The notes below the pieces were generated by a model that saw only the letters and a program-made list of their open reading frames with translations, was not told the DNA's origin and made no database searches. From the NCBI GenBank assembly GCA_017302505.1, contig JAFLDH010000011.1, forward strand, positions 1-42,339: 42,339 nucleotides of DNA, in the 5' to 3' direction. Shown piece by piece: positions 24,444 to 31,810 of this stretch (position 1 is the first letter of the stretch; every line of letters starts with the position of its first letter). The position numbers and the translations under genes are program-made. The DNA comes from Burkholderiales bacterium (GTDB lineage: Bacteria; Pseudomonadota; Gammaproteobacteria; Burkholderiales; Burkholderiaceae_C).

Positions 24444-24810
24444 ATCCGGGCGATTGGCGGTAGTGGCTTGATGTGCGCCTAGGCGCCTCGGATGAGGGTG
24501 CTCACCAATTCAGCAACAGGCGAAGCTCGGCCGAATGAGCGAGAAGCTCGGTGTCGAGTATCGCGCGCCGTTCGAGGAAGCGGTGGACGGCGACACCGTT
24601 GCGATTGGCGTGCAGCTGGCCGCGCTGCCGGCCGGGCTCGAGGACGACAAGAAGTTCCCGAAGAGAGCGCCGCTGTTCGCGGCTGGACGGGGGCCACGAC
24701 CGGCTGGACACAATTTGCGGCTGATGTGGTCAGGCGATGAAGTGCATCGGCGGGGACTAGTGCCCTTCCGGGCGCCAACTGGTCAGCAGGACCAGTTGAC
24801 TTTTCGGCCG
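24444..24810. other. 367-nt gap after the WcaI-like gene, with one unassigned open frame
   Basis: An ATG at 24535 opens a plus-strand frame whose first 50 residues (MSEKLGVEYRAPFEEAVDGD...) have a protein-like mix of acidic and hydrophobic residues. It has no ribosome-binding site, crosses the terminator hairpin and then runs antisense into the PEP-CTERM gene. It may be a relic; no family was recognised. A 12-bp palindrome, GCGCCTAGGCGC, lies at 24475-24486. Confidence 0.3.
24776..24798. terminator. 9-bp stem terminator downstream of the fifth PEP-CTERM gene
   Basis: CAACTGGTC and GACCAGTTG form a perfect 9-bp stem with a 5-nt loop. It ends 12 nt from the stop of the 24811-25515 gene. The T-run (ACTTTT) is on the plus-strand side, so it may act for plus-strand transcripts or in both directions. 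Confidence 0.6.
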
Positions 24811-25515
24811 TCACGCTTTGAATCGACGGGCGGCGCCCAATACCAAAAGGGCGGCACCTGCCAACGCCAGGGCCGTAGGCTCGGGCACCGAGGTCACCGA
24901 CAGATTCGCTATGTCGAAGCCGTCGCGGTCTTTGGTAGTTCCGTTGAGCAGATAAGGCGAGGTGTCCTGGAAGCGCAACGAGTTAAAGTTTCCGCTCAGA
25001 ACTGTCAACACGAAGGTGGTGTGCACGGTGTTGACTGCTGAACCCAAGCTTAGCAAAGCGTACGGTTGGAGCAGATTGCTGAAGGAAGCCACGTTGCCGG
25101 GCTGAGTGTTCTTCAGAGTGCCAATCTCCTCCCAACTACCACCATCTACGCCCAGAGAAACGGTGGCGCTTTCCTGATGGCCGCTGTTTAAATTGGTCCA
25201 TTCGACGAGTGAGCCAGACGCGATTACATTGGTAGTTGGCTTGATGGTCAAGACCAGTGAGCCACCATTGCCTGGTGTATCACCAAGCCCAAGCGAAAAC
25301 GCAGTCGTAAGGCTGCCATCGAACATGTTCTCGACTCGGTTGCGGTTCGCGTCAACGATGGGGACCAATGCCGTACCAGCATCATTGGTCTTCTTCCCCT
25401 GAGATGCGTTGATGATGTCGAATGCGTCGACGGTGTTGTGAACCACATCTGCATTCGCGGCCGAGCCTACTGCGCCCATGACTACGAGTGCGATCGCGAG
25501 GAACGGAGATTTCAT
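24811..25515 (-). CDS. PEP-CTERM sorting domain protein
   Basis: This 234-residue secreted protein has a signal peptide (MKSPFLAIALVVMGAVGSAANA) and a discoidin-like beta-sandwich body (NRVENMFDGSLTTAFSLGLGD, GGSLVLTIKPTTNVIASGSLVEW, DGGSWEEIGTL). It ends with a PEP-CTERM tail of a different flavour from the other four: VPEPTALALAGAALLVLGAARRFKA. Exosortase processing is expected. GGAAG lies 5 nt before the ATG. It stands alone, with a hairpin terminator after it and the C/G-rich element copy 7 about 195 nt upstream. The sugar-binding-like fold hints at a role in EPS attachment, but this is inference. Confidence 0.9.
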   Translation of the reverse strand: MKSPFLAIALVVMGAVGSAANADVVHNTVDAFDIINASQGKKTNDAGTALVPIVDANRNRVENMFDGSLTTAFSLGLGDTPGNGGSLVLTIKPTTNVIASGSLVEWTNLNSGHQESATVSLGVDGGSWEEIGTLKNTQPGNVASFSNLLQPYALLSLGSAVNTVHTTFVLTVLSGNFNSLRFQDTSPYLLNGTTKDRDGFDIANLSVTSVPEPTALALAGAALLVLGAARRFKA

Positions 25516-25708
25516 GTCGTCTTCCTTCGGTGAATCGCTGCTCGCCAGAGGGGAGAGTTTGGCATTGCCAAGCGCAGCAGGGTACGCCTACCGCCAGTTC
25601 AGAGCCTGAACTCGGACTAGTCAATACGACGGCGCATCGTTCAGTTTTGACTCCCGTATATGGTCTCATTTCTGAGGCCTTGTGCAAGATCAAGATCGGA
25701 CTTTTCGC

Positions 25709-25727
25709 ACCCCTCAACCAAGGGGGT
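25709..25727. promoter_or_regulatory. C/G-rich inverted element (copy 7)
   Basis: ACCCCT, six bases, AGGGGGT. It lies upstream of the 24811-25515 PEP-CTERM gene. A TATACG box occurs 60 nt closer to the gene. The spacing differs from copies 2 and 3. Confidence 0.4.
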
Positions 25728-25811
25728 CCAAGCTTCTGCTCAGGAAATGGATCTGCCGTGGGATTCCCGGCGCTACCTACGCAAAGACCACAAACGGGGC
25801 CGTGATCTCAA

Positions 25812-25843
25812 CATCATGACAGCAACCACTTGCTATCATGATG
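25812..25843. promoter_or_regulatory. Long inverted repeat, operator candidate of the vapBC-like operon
   Basis: Two 14-nt arms (CATCATGACAGCAA and TTGCTATCATGATG) match at 13 of 14 positions around a 4-nt centre. The repeat ends 2 nt before the antitoxin ATG, so bound antitoxin would cover both the transcription start area and the ribosome-binding region. Autoregulation by the antitoxin or complex is the usual rule for this family. Confidence 0.75.
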
Positions 25844-25845
25844 CT

Positions 25846-26121
25846 ATGCGTACTACCGTCACCCTGGACCCCGACGTCGAAGCCTTGCTCAAGCGCGCCA
25901 TGCGCGAGCAGGATCGCTCCTTCAAAGAGGCGTTGAACGAAGCCGTGCGGACCGGCTTGCGGAAGCCGGCGGCCGCGGCCAAGTCGCCGCGCTTCGTGCA
26001 ACGCAGTTTCAGGCTCGGCCGCCCCCTGGTGGACCTGACCAAGGCCAACGCCTTGGTCGGGGAATTGGAGGACGCAGAGCTCACCGCCCGCATGCAGCAA
26101 CGGCGCTCTGCTGGCGCATGA
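25846..26121 (+). CDS. vapB: Ribbon-helix-helix antitoxin (VapB-like)
   Basis: The 91-residue protein begins RTTVTLDPDVEALLKRAMREQDRSFKEALNEAVRTGL, a ribbon-helix-helix DNA-binding fold: a beta-strand and two helices. A C-terminal tail (RSFRLGRPLVDLTKANALVGEL) probably wraps the toxin. The ATG at 25846 gives the usual N terminus; ATG at 25816 would add ten residues and lie inside the operator. The gene overlaps the toxin by ATGA. It would neutralise the PIN toxin and repress the operon through the 25812-25843 repeat. No classic ribosome-binding site is present, so it may be a leaderless or near-leaderless mRNA. Confidence 0.88.
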   Translation: MRTTVTLDPDVEALLKRAMREQDRSFKEALNEAVRTGLRKPAAAAKSPRFVQRSFRLGRPLVDLTKANALVGELEDAELTARMQQRRSAGA

Positions 26122-26546
26122 AGCTCATCGACACCAATGTGCTGCTGTACGCCGTCAACGCCGACAGCCCCGAACACGAGGTGGCACGTGCCAGCATCGA
26201 AGAAGGTTTGTCGGGCGATGCGGGCGTCGGCTTCGCCTGGCTGGCGTTGGTGGGCTTCGTGCGGCTCGCCACCCGCCGCGGCATCTTGCCGCACCCGTTG
26301 GGCCTGGACGATGCCCTCGCCGTGGTGGACGACTGGCTGGGCGCACCGCAAGCCCGGTTGCTGGAGGCCACGCCGAGGCATTGGCCCTTGCTGCGGCGCC
26401 TTCTGGTGGGCGCCGGTACCGCGGGCAACTTGAGCAATGACGCCCACCTGGCCGCGCTGGCCATCGAGCACGGTGCCACCCTGGTCTCCTTCGACCGCGA
26501 CTTCGAACGCTTCGCGGGCTTGCGCTTCGAATTGCTGCAAGCCTGA
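26118..26546 (+). CDS. vapC: PIN-domain toxin (VapC-like ribonuclease)
   Basis: The 142-residue PIN domain has the metal-binding acidic residues Asp5 in LIDTNVLLYAV, a central Glu near residue 20, Asp108 in NLSNDAHLAALA and Asp126 in VSFDRDF. It is expected to cleave RNA in a Mg2+-dependent way when free of antitoxin. It starts in the ATGA overlap with the antitoxin gene. The order, antitoxin then toxin, and the length are typical. All expected active-site residues appear intact, so the module is probably functional. Confidence 0.9.
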   Translation: MKLIDTNVLLYAVNADSPEHEVARASIEEGLSGDAGVGFAWLALVGFVRLATRRGILPHPLGLDDALAVVDDWLGAPQARLLEATPRHWPLLRRLLVGAGTAGNLSNDAHLAALAIEHGATLVSFDRDFERFAGLRFELLQA

Positions 26547-27233
26547 CGCGCCGCCAACCTGAACGGTCAGCGCCAGCATCGCTATGGAGGCGCCAGGCGG
26601 CCTGGCCCGTTAGGCGATGTGGCGATTGGTTGGTGGAGCAGAAGTCTGACCGCCTCGGTTATCCGCCGCTACGCGGACAGAGCTCCCTGAACTGGGGTCT
26701 GTCCACACGGACTCATGTGCAGACAGGCGTGCCTCTTCAGCCCTCGGGCGCCAATTCCGCTCTCGCGCGCCGCCTGCGATGTCAAGCGACATCAGGAACT
26801 GACCGCCTGGCGACATCCAGGAGTGCCCCCGGTTGCTGATCAATCGGTTTGAGTTGCGGTGCTCGCGCTGGCCGTCGAGCGCGAGGTTCACGACACGAAT
26901 GTTTGGGCAAGCACTCGGGCTTTTCGTGACAGCACGCAGATCTGTGTGAAGGCAACAGAATATGCGTTCATTTCGCGCAGTTCTGAGCTGACAGAAACCC
27001 AATTGGAGCGAAATCATCCCCACGACTCTGGCGGCCGTGTGTTTGTGTGGGGGGTATCCCGCAGAATTGCGAGTATTGGTCGCAGAACCTGGCTGTCCCA
27101 CAAAAAAATCTGCGAGCGGCGCACAGTTCTGCGTGATGCCCTAATTCAAGCGCCTTCGGATCCACTACACGGTGCCGAAAAGTGACGGCAAGCTGTCGCT
27201 GACGAAGACGTATTGTCGAGGTGTCCTTTGACT
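26547..27233. other. 687-nt region without a recognised gene
   Basis: Both strands carry open frames of 60-160 codons, but none has a ribosome-binding site, a known motif or convincing composition. Right after the toxin gene there is a small hairpin (GCCAGG/CCTGGC, 26592-26606) that could end the vapBC transcript. Lower GC around 26.9-27.2 kb suggests acquired DNA. Confidence 0.4.
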
Positions 27234-27863
27234 CTACATGGGCCTGCGGGTAGCCTTGGAATTCTTCCGATTTTCAAGGTACTCCGCCATTGCATTGCTC
27301 TTCTTGAGGTCGATCATCATCTCCAGTTCGGCGATTTCGCCGATCGGGATGCTCCTGCGGGACGAGTGCCATTTTCCATCGGGTGTTCGAAGTACGAGTT
27401 CCTGGCGGCATTCGCGCTTTGAATCGACGCCCACCGCGATGCCGTCAATGACCAGTGGCGCGGCCCTTTGACGACCGCTGTGGTCCGGCGGTTCGATGAA
27501 GGTCAGGGCCACGATATTGCTTTCAATGGAGTGCATAGCGTCGATTGCCTGAACCGTCGCAGGACAAATCAGTGACTGGAGGCGCGAGAAGCCGTTCTCA
27601 GTCCAGTCGAGATCGACGATGAGGAACCCGTCGCCTGAAGGCAGGAATGCGGATGTGTAGTAGCGGGAACCTCTCTGACGACTCGCGAGCGTGTGGATCT
27701 CTGCGCTGTTGTTGGCTTCTAGCAAGGCATTCCTTTCTTCAAACTTGGGATCTGGCGTTGGTGTCTGCCAGGCGGGACCAGCCAGTACGTCTGACGTCCT
27801 GGCTGAAAACTGTGTGCTCTCGCCGGTGCTTGCCGGGTGCTTCGGTGCTTCATCCTTGGTCAT
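27234..27863 (-). CDS. Protein of unknown function, divergent from an XRE regulator
   Basis: The 209-residue soluble protein (start MTKDEAPKHPASTGES) has a disordered Pro/Ser/Thr-rich N-terminal 50 residues, then a mixed alpha/beta body: SRYYTSAFLPSGDGFLIVDLDW, NIVALTFIEPPDHSG, APLVIDGIAVGVDSKRE, WHSSRRSIPIGEIAELEMMIDL. No signal peptide, membrane segment or known motif was seen. The ATG at 27863 was chosen because upstream codons run into the divergent promoter and the regulator gene. It shares a 63-nt intergenic region with the XRE gene and is probably controlled by it. The function is not recognised. Confidence 0.55.
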   Translation of the reverse strand: MTKDEAPKHPASTGESTQFSARTSDVLAGPAWQTPTPDPKFEERNALLEANNSAEIHTLASRQRGSRYYTSAFLPSGDGFLIVDLDWTENGFSRLQSLICPATVQAIDAMHSIESNIVALTFIEPPDHSGRQRAAPLVIDGIAVGVDSKRECRQELVLRTPDGKWHSSRRSIPIGEIAELEMMIDLKKSNAMAEYLENRKNSKATRRPM

Positions 27864-27926
27864 GTTCGTATACACCGGTGCGTATTTGCAGTGGACTATA
27901 CGCTCAGCGTGCCTGACAGTCAAGCG
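27864..27926. promoter_or_regulatory. Short divergent promoter between unknown gene and XRE regulator
   Basis: This 63-nt stretch contains GTATAC, a GACTATACGC box and a GACT...AGTC dyad. It must hold both start regions, so regulator binding would affect both genes. Confidence 0.4.
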
Positions 27927-28181
27927 ATGACACGAACTCGCGATGACGCCCTGCTCAGCGCGTTTGCTGCCGTTCTTCGGCGCTTGCGCGGTGATCTTGG
28001 TATCAGTCAAGAAAAACTGGCGTTGAAGGCGGGGATCGACCGCACGTTTCTGGGCAAACTCGAAACGAAGAAGCACCAGCCTTCGCTGGCAGTGCTTTTC
28101 GCGATTGCCGCCGCCGCCGAAATTGCACCTTCGCAACTGGTGGTGCTGATCGAGAGCGAGCTTGCCCGGGTTTCCGCCTGA
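27927..28181 (+). CDS. XRE-family helix-turn-helix regulator
   Basis: The 84-residue product is a single HTH_3 domain: LRRLRGDLGISQEKLALKAGIDRTFLGKLETKKHQPSLAVLFAIAAAAEI in one run of helices, with the turn at ISQEKLALKAGIDRT. Such small Cro/C1-like repressors often control a neighbouring gene and themselves. The ATG at 27927 starts just before the domain; upstream in-frame codons extend into the divergent gene. It may be a phage- or restriction-linked controller (C-protein-like) or an antitoxin-type repressor for the divergent unknown gene. Confidence 0.85.
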   Translation: MTRTRDDALLSAFAAVLRRLRGDLGISQEKLALKAGIDRTFLGKLETKKHQPSLAVLFAIAAAAEIAPSQLVVLIESELARVSA

Positions 28182-28918
28182 GCGCCGGATGTGGTCGCGG
28201 TTCTGCACCAAACGACAGTAAGTCGACTCCAGACTCTGCCTCGCACGGGGTATCGACGTTGCCGTTAAGCCCATTGCGTTCAACCGTGGGGCGGACGTCG
28301 TTTTTCTTGTGGACATGCGAACCAACCGTGAAGCTGATTCATAACGGGGTCGAGCGCTTAAACTAACCGTGACTCGATCCGATCCTTGAATATAGGAACG
28401 GCTCCTGTGGGATGGTTTTGCTGCCTATGCGGCGTAAAGTTCTGCCTGCTGGGAAGCTGACTTTTGTCGGTCTGAAGCTGATAGATCTATTCGGTTTTCT
28501 CGATCTGAGTACTTCCGATGCGGTGTTTCTGGTTAGGCTCCAGGCTTGGCTGCCTGATCTTGCGTGTGGAGATCTCGTCCTACACATCCGTTAACCGCAA
28601 ACACCTGGGCCACCAGAGAATATGAAAGACACGAATCGACGCTTATCCGTTTCCCCGCAATTGTGAGTGGGCAGAGGCATCATCGATGGTGATTGCTGAG
28701 CTCGCTCGAACAGTCCTTGGGGGCTGACTGATACTTGGTGCTTCGAATTCTAGACAATCGGTTACGGGCAGGGCGGGGTCGTTACATAAAATTCCAGCCG
28801 CAAATCTGCTCAGTCCTCATTCGGGAGAGTAGAAAAAGTATCATCGCCCGTATTGCGCCTGGTGAAGATGCCGTACCAAGTGAATTCGGCTCTGGGGCGG
28901 GCCCGATGAGGAGTTTCC
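28182..28918. other. 737-nt region without a recognised gene
   Basis: I see only short frames without ribosome-binding sites. The base composition is lower in GC than the flanking metabolic genes. It may hold remnants of mobile DNA; no terminal inverted repeats were found. Confidence 0.4.
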
Positions 28919-29269
28919 ATGAAAAGCAATAGGTTCACCGTTTCCCTGGACGAAGGTGTGATGCCGGAGTGGGAGGTCATTCAATACCTGAAGCCCCGGC
29001 CGGTCCGCCGTCGGCAGCAGGACATCCTCGCATTTGTCTATGCCGGACGGGCTGCCATCGTTTCAGGCGCTCCGCTGTACAGCCAACTGGATTTCAGTGG
29101 ATTACCGAGGGACAAGGTTCGGTACGACATTTACTTGCAGCCGAATGCCGGGCACGACAAGTTGGTGCTTGATTCGATCAAGGATATACCTCGATACCAG
29201 CAGCCACAGTGGTTGAAAGTGGCGTTGGTGATGGGGCACATCGCACACACGCGGCGCATAAGCGGCTAA
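28919..29269 (+). CDS. Small protein of unknown function next to a relaxase gene
   Basis: The 116-residue product starts MKSNRFTVSLDEGVMPEWEVIQYLKPRPVRRRQQDIL and ends HTRRISG. It is predicted to be soluble, basic in the middle and without a signal. AGGAG lies 5 nt before the ATG, a strong ribosome-binding site. It converges with the relaxase gene at 29561-30709. The N-terminal SNRFTVSLDEG fragment recalls small DNA-binding mobilisation accessory proteins, but no ribbon-helix-helix can be confirmed. It could help form a relaxosome; this is a guess from position. Confidence 0.65.
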   Translation: MKSNRFTVSLDEGVMPEWEVIQYLKPRPVRRRQQDILAFVYAGRAAIVSGAPLYSQLDFSGLPRDKVRYDIYLQPNAGHDKLVLDSIKDIPRYQQPQWLKVALVMGHIAHTRRISG

Positions 29270-29285
29270 GAAGTGTTTCCAAACA

Positions 29286-29612
29286 GTGCGGCGCCTGTGC
29301 CGGCCGTCGACCATTTCGATCTGGCGGCAACGGTTGGAGGGCATCCAAGACAGCATTCGGCGGGCGAGCAAGCAATCGATCGGTGTCTCGCGCTTGGCTC
29401 GGGAGGCGCCACCGAGTCCGCCTAAGAAACCTCAAGCGCTCATGCTTTTCAAACCGCCGCGGCCGGCGGCCAGTGCTCACCGCAGTGCACGCCCGACCAA
29501 TCCTCTGCCAGAGCCAACCCAAAATGGCTGGTGTACTGAAAGATTTGTTCGTGGGGATGACTACGGACGATTCATAAAACGTCTGGCGTTCTCGCCTACG
29601 TCGGGTTTCTGA
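29286..29612 (+). CDS. Possible small Arg/Pro-rich protein overlapping the relaxase 3' end
   Basis: The frame begins at a GTG 16 nt after the preceding gene and encodes 108 residues: an Arg-rich amphipathic start (TISIWRQRLEGIQDSIRRASKQS), then PPSPPKKP and a less ordered tail. It overlaps the last 52 nt of the convergent relaxase gene. No clear ribosome-binding site is present. It may be real and co-transcribed with the 28919-29269 gene, or a chance frame. Confidence 0.3.
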   Translation: MRRLCRPSTISIWRQRLEGIQDSIRRASKQSIGVSRLAREAPPSPPKKPQALMLFKPPRPAASAHRSARPTNPLPEPTQNGWCTERFVRGDDYGRFIKRLAFSPTSGF

Positions 29613-30709
29613 GCATCGATGGTCTCGTCCAGCCGTGCGGTCAGTTTCGAGCGAAAGTCTGTCCACAGCAGTTCGGACTCCGCCTGCTTGGTGGCGAGTT
29701 CATCTTCGCACGCGGCGCGGTTGCGCTCCTTACCCAGAGCCGTATCTGCAGCTGCTCGCACTTTGGCCCGAAGTCGCTTCCAACTTGCCGCCAAAGTATC
29801 TCGCTTCGCCGCCAGCGCTTGAACGGCAGAAAGTAGTTTGGCTTCCAACCGACGCAAATGGGCGGCGAACCCATTCAATTCAACCTCGAGCTTGTTGAGT
29901 TTCTCCGCTTTCGAGTTCAGCGCTCGCTCGTGTTCCGACACTTTTTGCTCACGGCGCTCCAGTTCCTGGCGTTGCTGCGCAATGTAGGCGGTGCGCGACA
30001 GCCGAGGACGGGGTGCAGGCGACTTGCGGGCCAGACCGAGTGACTCGCAAACGTCAGAGAAATATTCGTCCTGGAAACGAATCATCGCATCGCGGTAGGC
30101 AGCACGAACCTCAGCAGCTGGAAGATCTGCATCAATGGCAGACAGCCTTTCACGATGCCCCACCATAAGGGGTTTCACGGAGTGCCCATTGTTGTGAACG
30201 TACACGTGCAGGTGAATGTTGTTTTCGTCGACGTGTTCGAGGATCGACATCACATGGTCCTTACCGAATTTCTGCAATAGCCAGGCAATCGTGCGCTTGA
30301 TCCACACCTGTACTTCGTCCCGTTCTCGCTCGGACGGCGGCAGCGGGAATGACGCGACCAAGCCAATGAGAATCAGCGTGTCGGAGCGCTGTCGCCGCTT
30401 TCCGCGCGATGTATCAACCATGACCGCCTCGGACTTCTCCTCAAGTTTCTTCAGGGCATCGAGTAGATCCTGCGGCTGTACGCCATGGTGTGCAATCGGA
30501 GCAACTGGGTCGGTCACATGTCTGCAGTGGTCCGGCAGTCGGAGTGCCTCTGCGATGACATCGCGTGCGCTCCAGTTCTGACCGCTGGACTTCACGCGGG
30601 AAAAGCCTTCTTGCCGAATGAACTGATATTTTTCCTTCTTCGCCTTCGTTTGGTTCAACGAGATCGGATCTGATTTCACCTGTGCTTGATCTTCGATAGA
30701 GTTCTGCAT
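29561..30709 (-). CDS. Pre/Mob-like relaxase
   Basis: The 382-residue protein has an N-terminal YQFIRQEGFSR segment and NWSARDVIAEALRLPDHCRHV, matching a proteobacterial branch of Pre/Mob (MobV-like) relaxases. The metal-binding motif is HVDENNIHLHVYV (His159, Asp161-Glu162, His166, His168). The C-terminal 140 residues (about 230-370) form a long charged coiled coil (RQELERREQKVSEHERAL and following). Such proteins nick one strand at an origin of transfer so an element can be mobilised by a helper system. No replication gene or transfer genes lie nearby, so this is probably a chromosomal remnant or part of a small mobilisable element. Confidence 0.75.
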   Translation of the reverse strand: MQNSIEDQAQVKSDPISLNQTKAKKEKYQFIRQEGFSRVKSSGQNWSARDVIAEALRLPDHCRHVTDPVAPIAHHGVQPQDLLDALKKLEEKSEAVMVDTSRGKRRQRSDTLILIGLVASFPLPPSERERDEVQVWIKRTIAWLLQKFGKDHVMSILEHVDENNIHLHVYVHNNGHSVKPLMVGHRERLSAIDADLPAAEVRAAYRDAMIRFQDEYFSDVCESLGLARKSPAPRPRLSRTAYIAQQRQELERREQKVSEHERALNSKAEKLNKLEVELNGFAAHLRRLEAKLLSAVQALAAKRDTLAASWKRLRAKVRAAADTALGKERNRAACEDELATKQAESELLWTDFRSKLTARLDETIDAQKPDVGENARRFMNRP

Positions 30710-31127
30710 GTTGGAGTTCGTCTCGCTGATTGAAGCCGGTCTGGCGATGGATTGGTATCACCCGGTGGGGAGGGTTCTGTCGGTACTGGATGTGAGCCAT
30801 CGGTAGCATCGCGTGCTCATTCAGGTGACTTCATCTGCTTCGAAGAAACTTCAAGGAACGACAAAACCGAATAGATCTACTGGAGAAACACCGCATCTCT
30901 GGTTTAGCTAACACTGGTGTCTTGGGGTTTGAATCGGTAAAGGACCGCAAGTCCAGAATCCTTTCGTGGTGAAAAGCCTGTCGTTTTTGTAACGTCTTGT
31001 TGCGAACTGCAGGCAAGAATGGCAGCACTCCTGGTTTTGCAGAGAAACTGCGGGACCCGTTGCCATCGCTGAGGAATCCCCGCTGTATGGTCGCAGGATG
31101 GGATTCCCGAAAAGATGTGCATCGCCC

Positions 31128-31468
31128 ACGCATTTCTGCGTAAATTCAACACATGTGAGCGGAATGAAGAAGAAAGCCGGTACCGCCCACGCAGACTTGC
31201 GTGGATTCAATGCATTGCGCGTTGACTCGTCGTCGATTTGCGTGTGGCTGACGCAGAATCGGTGGCACCAGCCGCAAATCGGTGCCCATGTGGCACTGAA
31301 TCTGGTTAGTTGCCACAAAGTGGTGGCATTGGCCCACGGAAGCCATCCCGGTCACAGTGGGTTGGTCGCAATCCGAATGGAGCCGTAGCCTTGAAATCAG
31401 CGCTCGCGCGAGAAATCCCGGCGTAACGGCGCAATTTCCACTTCGGCCTCCACCACCGGCCCCAACAC
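31128..31468. repeat. 341-bp tandem duplication, copy A
   Basis: Copy A aligns with copy B at a constant offset of about 341 nt: the CACGCA-GACT-TGCGTG dyad near 31189 recurs near 31530, and TTGAAATCAGCGCTCGCG at 31391 recurs at 31732. Identity looks like roughly 75-85 percent by eye. It contains a diverged copy of the last 25 codons of the adjacent deaminase gene. Confidence 0.75.
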
Positions 31469-31474
31469 CTGCAT
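31392..31474 (-). pseudogene. Duplicated C-terminal fragment of the deaminase gene
   Basis: On the minus strand copy A encodes MQVLGPVVEAEVEIAPLRRD and ends FSRER then TGA, against MQVWGPVVEAEEEIAALHRD and FWRER in the intact gene (19 of 25 identical, frame kept). It lacks the catalytic domain and cannot be functional alone. It is either a relic of a complete paralogue or the end carried along by the tandem duplication. Confidence 0.7.
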
Positions 31475-31810
31475 TCTGCGTGCGGTCAACGCATTTGAGC
31501 GGGTTTGAAGACGAAACCCGGTGCAATACACGCAGACTTGCGTGGATTCAACGCATTGCGCGTTGACTCATCGCCGCTTTGCGTGTAGCTGACGCAGAAT
31601 CGCTGGCGCCGCCCGCAGATCGGCGCCCGTGCGGCACTGAATCCGGTTGTTCGGCATAAAGCGGTGACATTTGCCCACGGACGCCGTCCAGCCCATAGCG
31701 GGTCGGTCGCGACCCGTATGGAGCAGCGGCCTTGAAATCAGCGCTCGCGCCAGAAATCCCGGTGCAGGGCCGCAATCTCCTCTTCCGCCTCCACCACCGG
31801 CCCCCACACC
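31469..31810. repeat. 341-bp tandem duplication, copy B
   Basis: Copy B follows copy A directly and includes the true 3' end of the deaminase gene (stop at 31738). Both copies carry the CACGCA-GACT-TGCGTG dyad and the TTGCGTG/GACGCAGAATCG block. Confidence 0.75.

Larger units (their letters stand above)
25516..25845. other. 330-nt divergent region between the PEP-CTERM gene and the vapB-like gene
   Basis: It holds the C/G-rich element copy 7 and, at its right end, the antitoxin operator. No gene was recognised; an open frame from 25660 reaches the antitoxin but has no conserved N-terminal sequence. Confidence 0.5.
30710..31737. other. 1,028-nt region upstream of the relaxase, mostly repeat DNA
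   Basis: The left 400 nt hold no recognised gene; an oriT would be expected here if the relaxase is active, but no site could be identified. The right part is the first copy and most of the second copy of the 341-bp tandem duplication. Confidence 0.45.

Noticed and set aside
26560-26622. GTTAGGC sequence after the toxin gene resembling the end of an integron attC site
   Set aside because: The matching RYYYAAC left end is not properly formed (CGCCAAC) and the inner arms do not pair, so a cassette recombination site is not supported.
31128-31810. CRISPR-like repeats suggested by the recurring CACGCAGACTTGCGTG dyad
   Set aside because: Only two copies exist, 341 nt apart, both inside a larger tandem duplication; there is no array of short repeats with spacers.
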